Both the position numbers and the translations under genes were made by a program. A DNA stretch of 38,484 bases from Gammaproteobacteria bacterium (lineage in GTDB: Bacteria > Pseudomonadota > Gammaproteobacteria > Pseudomonadales > Balneatricaceae): contig JASMLZ010000086.1 in NCBI GenBank assembly GCA_030748435.1, positions 1 to 38,484 on the forward strand, read 5' to 3'. This document shows positions 36,545-38,484 of this stretch, piece by piece. A model generated the notes under the pieces. It was not told where the DNA came from, made no database searches, and saw nothing but the letters and a program-made list of their open reading frames with translations. Every line of letters starts with the position of its first letter. Position 1 is the stretch's first letter.

Positions 36545-38185
36545 ATGCTTAAATTATCTCAATCAAGTTATTGGCAAGAGTTACAGGCATTAGCCCTAAC
36601 GCATGGGGAGACCCATTTGCGAGATTTATTTGCTGAAGATGCCGGGCGTTTTCAGAACTACTCTTTGCGAGTGCAGAATATCCTCTTTGATTACTCCAAA
36701 AATTGCCTCACTGATGAGGTGATGGAAGCCTTATTTGGTTTGGCTGGGGATATGGATCTGCAAGGCGCTATAGAGCGGATGTATCGCGGTGCCAAAATCA
36801 ATACTACTGAAGGTCGGGCTGTGCTGCATACGGCTTTGCGCAATCGTAGTAATGCCCCGGTATTTGTTGATGAAATCAACGTCATGGAACAGATCAACCA
36901 GGAATTGGCCAATATGCGCCAGTTTGTCGACAAGGTGCGTTCTGGGGAATGGTTGGGTTATTCCGGCAAGCGTATTACTGATGTGGTTAATATTGGCATT
37001 GGTGGTTCCAATCTGGGGCCCAAAATGGTGACTCAGGCCTTGTCTGCTTATGCTGATAACAATATTCGGGTGCACTTTATTTCCAATGTAGATGGGGTGG
37101 AAGTGGCTGAGGTATTGCGCCCACTTAACCCGGAGCAGGTGCTGTTTGTAGTAGCCAGTAAGACCTTTACTACTAGCGAAACCATGACTAACGCACAAAC
37201 CGCGCGTAACTGGCTAATGGCATCGGCTTTTGATGAGCGGGCGGTGAAGAACCACTTTGTGGCAGTGTCTACCAATGTTGAGGCCGTGGCCGAGTTTGGC
37301 ATTGATACGGAACATATGTTTACCATGTGGGACTGGGTGGGTGGTCGTTATTCCATCTGGTCAGCCATTGGTTTGCCTATTGCCTTGTACTTGGGCTTTG
37401 ATCAGTTTGAAGATTTGCTTACCGGTGCTCATGATATGGACCGCCATTTCCGGGATCAGCCCATGGCTAGTAATGCCCCGGTTATTCTGGCTCTGGTGGG
37501 TATCTGGAACAGTTTGCTACACGGTGCTCAATGTCAGGTTATCCTGCCTTATGACCAGCCCTTAAAAAGCTTTACCGCCTATATTCAGCAGGCGGATATG
37601 GAAAGTAATGGTAAACATGTTGATCAGACTGGTAACCGGGTTAGTTATCCAACTGCACCTGTGGTTTGGGGGCAGTTGGGCATTGATGGTCAGCACGCTT
37701 TTTATCAGTTGTTGCATCAAGGCAATGTTATCGTGCCGGCTGATTTTATTGGTTCGGTTGAGAGTTCCACACCAGTGCGTGGTCACCATGAAAATCTGAT
37801 GGCCAATTTCTTTGCTCAGACTGAAGCCTTAATGAATGGTATTGGTGCCGGTCAGGTGCGTGAGCAATTGCAGGCTCAGGGCTTGGATGATAAACAAATT
37901 GAGGACCTTTTGCCCCATAAGGTGCATGAAGGTAATCGTCCCAGTAACACTCTGCTCTTGGATCGTGTAGATCCGCGGACGCTGGGTGCGTTGATTGCCT
38001 TGTATGAGCATAAAATCTTTAGTCAGGGGGTGATCTGGGATATTTGTTCTTTTGATCAATGGGGGGTTGAGCTGGGTAAAACGCTGGCCCAAGGTATTCT
38101 GGCAGAAATTAATGGTCACAGTACCAATGCCCATGACAGTTCAACCAATGGCCTGATCGATTACTTTAAGAGCCAGCGTAGTTAG
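36545..38185 (+). CDS. pgi: Glucose-6-phosphate isomerase Pgi
   Basis: 546 residues (E. coli 549) from ATG at 36545, which has GGAAAG at the right distance; a GTG 12 bases earlier overlaps that site. It interconverts glucose-6-phosphate and fructose-6-phosphate. Signature text: NIGIGGSNLGPKMV, VASKTFTTSETMTNA, WDWVGGRYSIWSAIGLP, ADMESNGKHVD with the catalytic Glu, the His region GHHENLMANFFAQTEALM, and SFDQWGVELGK with the C-terminal Lys. It is third in edd-glk-pgi and ends 10 bp from the convergent response-regulator gene. Confidence 0.97.
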   Translation: MLKLSQSSYWQELQALALTHGETHLRDLFAEDAGRFQNYSLRVQNILFDYSKNCLTDEVMEALFGLAGDMDLQGAIERMYRGAKINTTEGRAVLHTALRNRSNAPVFVDEINVMEQINQELANMRQFVDKVRSGEWLGYSGKRITDVVNIGIGGSNLGPKMVTQALSAYADNNIRVHFISNVDGVEVAEVLRPLNPEQVLFVVASKTFTTSETMTNAQTARNWLMASAFDERAVKNHFVAVSTNVEAVAEFGIDTEHMFTMWDWVGGRYSIWSAIGLPIALYLGFDQFEDLLTGAHDMDRHFRDQPMASNAPVILALVGIWNSLLHGAQCQVILPYDQPLKSFTAYIQQADMESNGKHVDQTGNRVSYPTAPVVWGQLGIDGQHAFYQLLHQGNVIVPADFIGSVESSTPVRGHHENLMANFFAQTEALMNGIGAGQVREQLQAQGLDDKQIEDLLPHKVHEGNRPSNTLLLDRVDPRTLGALIALYEHKIFSQGVIWDICSFDQWGVELGKTLAQGILAEINGHSTNAHDSSTNGLIDYFKSQRS

Positions 38186-38195
38186 TTGGCGTTGC

Positions 38196-38484
38196 TTAAA
38201 GTTTGATATAGCGGCGCTCAGGCCGCCCAACACTGCCGTAGTTAACTTCGGCTTTGACTTCTTCGGTGCTGGTTAGATATTCCAGATAACGTCTAGCGGT
38301 GGTGCGGCTGGCACCAATAATTTCCCCCATTTCTTCGGCACTAAACAGCTCTTTGGGGTTGGCGGCAAAAGCCTCACGAACTTTGTTCAAAGTCAGAGTG
38401 TCGACGCCTTTAGGAGGCCGTGCTTGTGTGTCAGCAAGAGCCTGATTGGCCGGTTGTTTAAACAGACTGTCAACGTCAGTTTGG
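38196..38484 (-). CDS. CitB/DcuR-family response regulator, C-terminal part
   Basis: The gene enters from the right edge; the last 95 or so codons are visible, in frame to base 38483. A short linker (DVDSLFKQPANQ...RPPKGVDTLTLNKVREAF) leads to a C-terminal helix-turn-helix ending SAEEMGEIIGASRTTARRYLEYLTSTEEVKAEVNYGSVGRPERRYIKL. That ending, with SRTTARRYLEYL and GRPERRY, is typical of response regulators of the CitB/DpiA/DcuR kind, which pair with PAS-containing sensor kinases for di- and tricarboxylates. The receiver domain is outside the window, so the signal is unknown. A TTG at 38390 would give a short frame but is not the start. Confidence 0.8.
   Translation of the reverse strand, partial: QTDVDSLFKQPANQALADTQARPPKGVDTLTLNKVREAFAANPKELFSAEEMGEIIGASRTTARRYLEYLTSTEEVKAEVNYGSVGRPERRYIKL

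Overview
The window looks like chromosomal DNA from a gammaproteobacterium of moderate GC. The best guess is a marine relative of the pseudomonads or Cellvibrionales. The reasons are the neighbourhoods rppH-ptsP, lgt/thyA/folA/ilvD, the divergent gap/edd pair with glk, and nudF-yqiB-cpdA-yqiA-parE, together with lipopolysaccharide genes (lpxL-like, msbA, waaA). The exact genus cannot be read from the sequence. I see no rRNA, tRNA, CRISPR array, prophage or transposase gene.

Layout. 1-1797 (minus): 5' part of an M16 zinc-peptidase lipoprotein and a HAD-IB phosphatase. 1971-4786 (plus): rppH and ptsP. 4756-7105 (minus): a TauE/SafE permease, lgt and a TANGO2/NRDE-family protein, read in that order; the last gene overlaps the ptsP 3' end. 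folA (minus) and thyA (plus) diverge at about 7.7 kb. argA and ilvD run leftward from 12.0 to 8.8 kb. An AT-rich nucleoside-hydrolase-like gene (12303-13361) sits between argA and glnE, with one copy of a palindromic repeat on each side. glnE (13850-16759) faces an lpxL-like acyltransferase, which diverges from msbA. A GT4 glycosyltransferase ends head-on against msbA. From 20.7 to 30.2 kb there is one long, tightly packed plus-strand series: waaA, thiP, thiQ, a HemY-type protoporphyrinogen oxidase, nudF, yqiB, cpdA, yqiA, parE. Then come a Spy/CpxP-like periplasmic protein, a bidirectional terminator, gap and pykA (minus), edd, glk and pgi (plus), and the C-terminal end of a CitB/DcuR-type response regulator at the right edge.

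How the genes work together. 31-38 kb is a glucose and Entner-Doudoroff block (glk, pgi, edd, gap, pykA); eda and zwf are not in the window. 7-12 kb covers folate/thymidylate, branched-chain amino acid and arginine synthesis. 17-22 kb covers lipid A acylation, lipid A export and Kdo transfer. cpdA (cAMP), ptsP (nitrogen PTS) and glnE (glutamine synthetase) are regulatory enzymes.

Most of the window is ordinary housekeeping DNA. What stands out is a three-copy family of 86-90 bp palindromic repeats, two copies of which bracket the foreign-looking nucleoside-hydrolase gene; a 16-bp-periodic repeat beside that gene; a textbook CpxR box upstream of the Spy-like gene; and repeated operator-like sequences in the gap/edd control region. 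I found no clear new multi-gene system.
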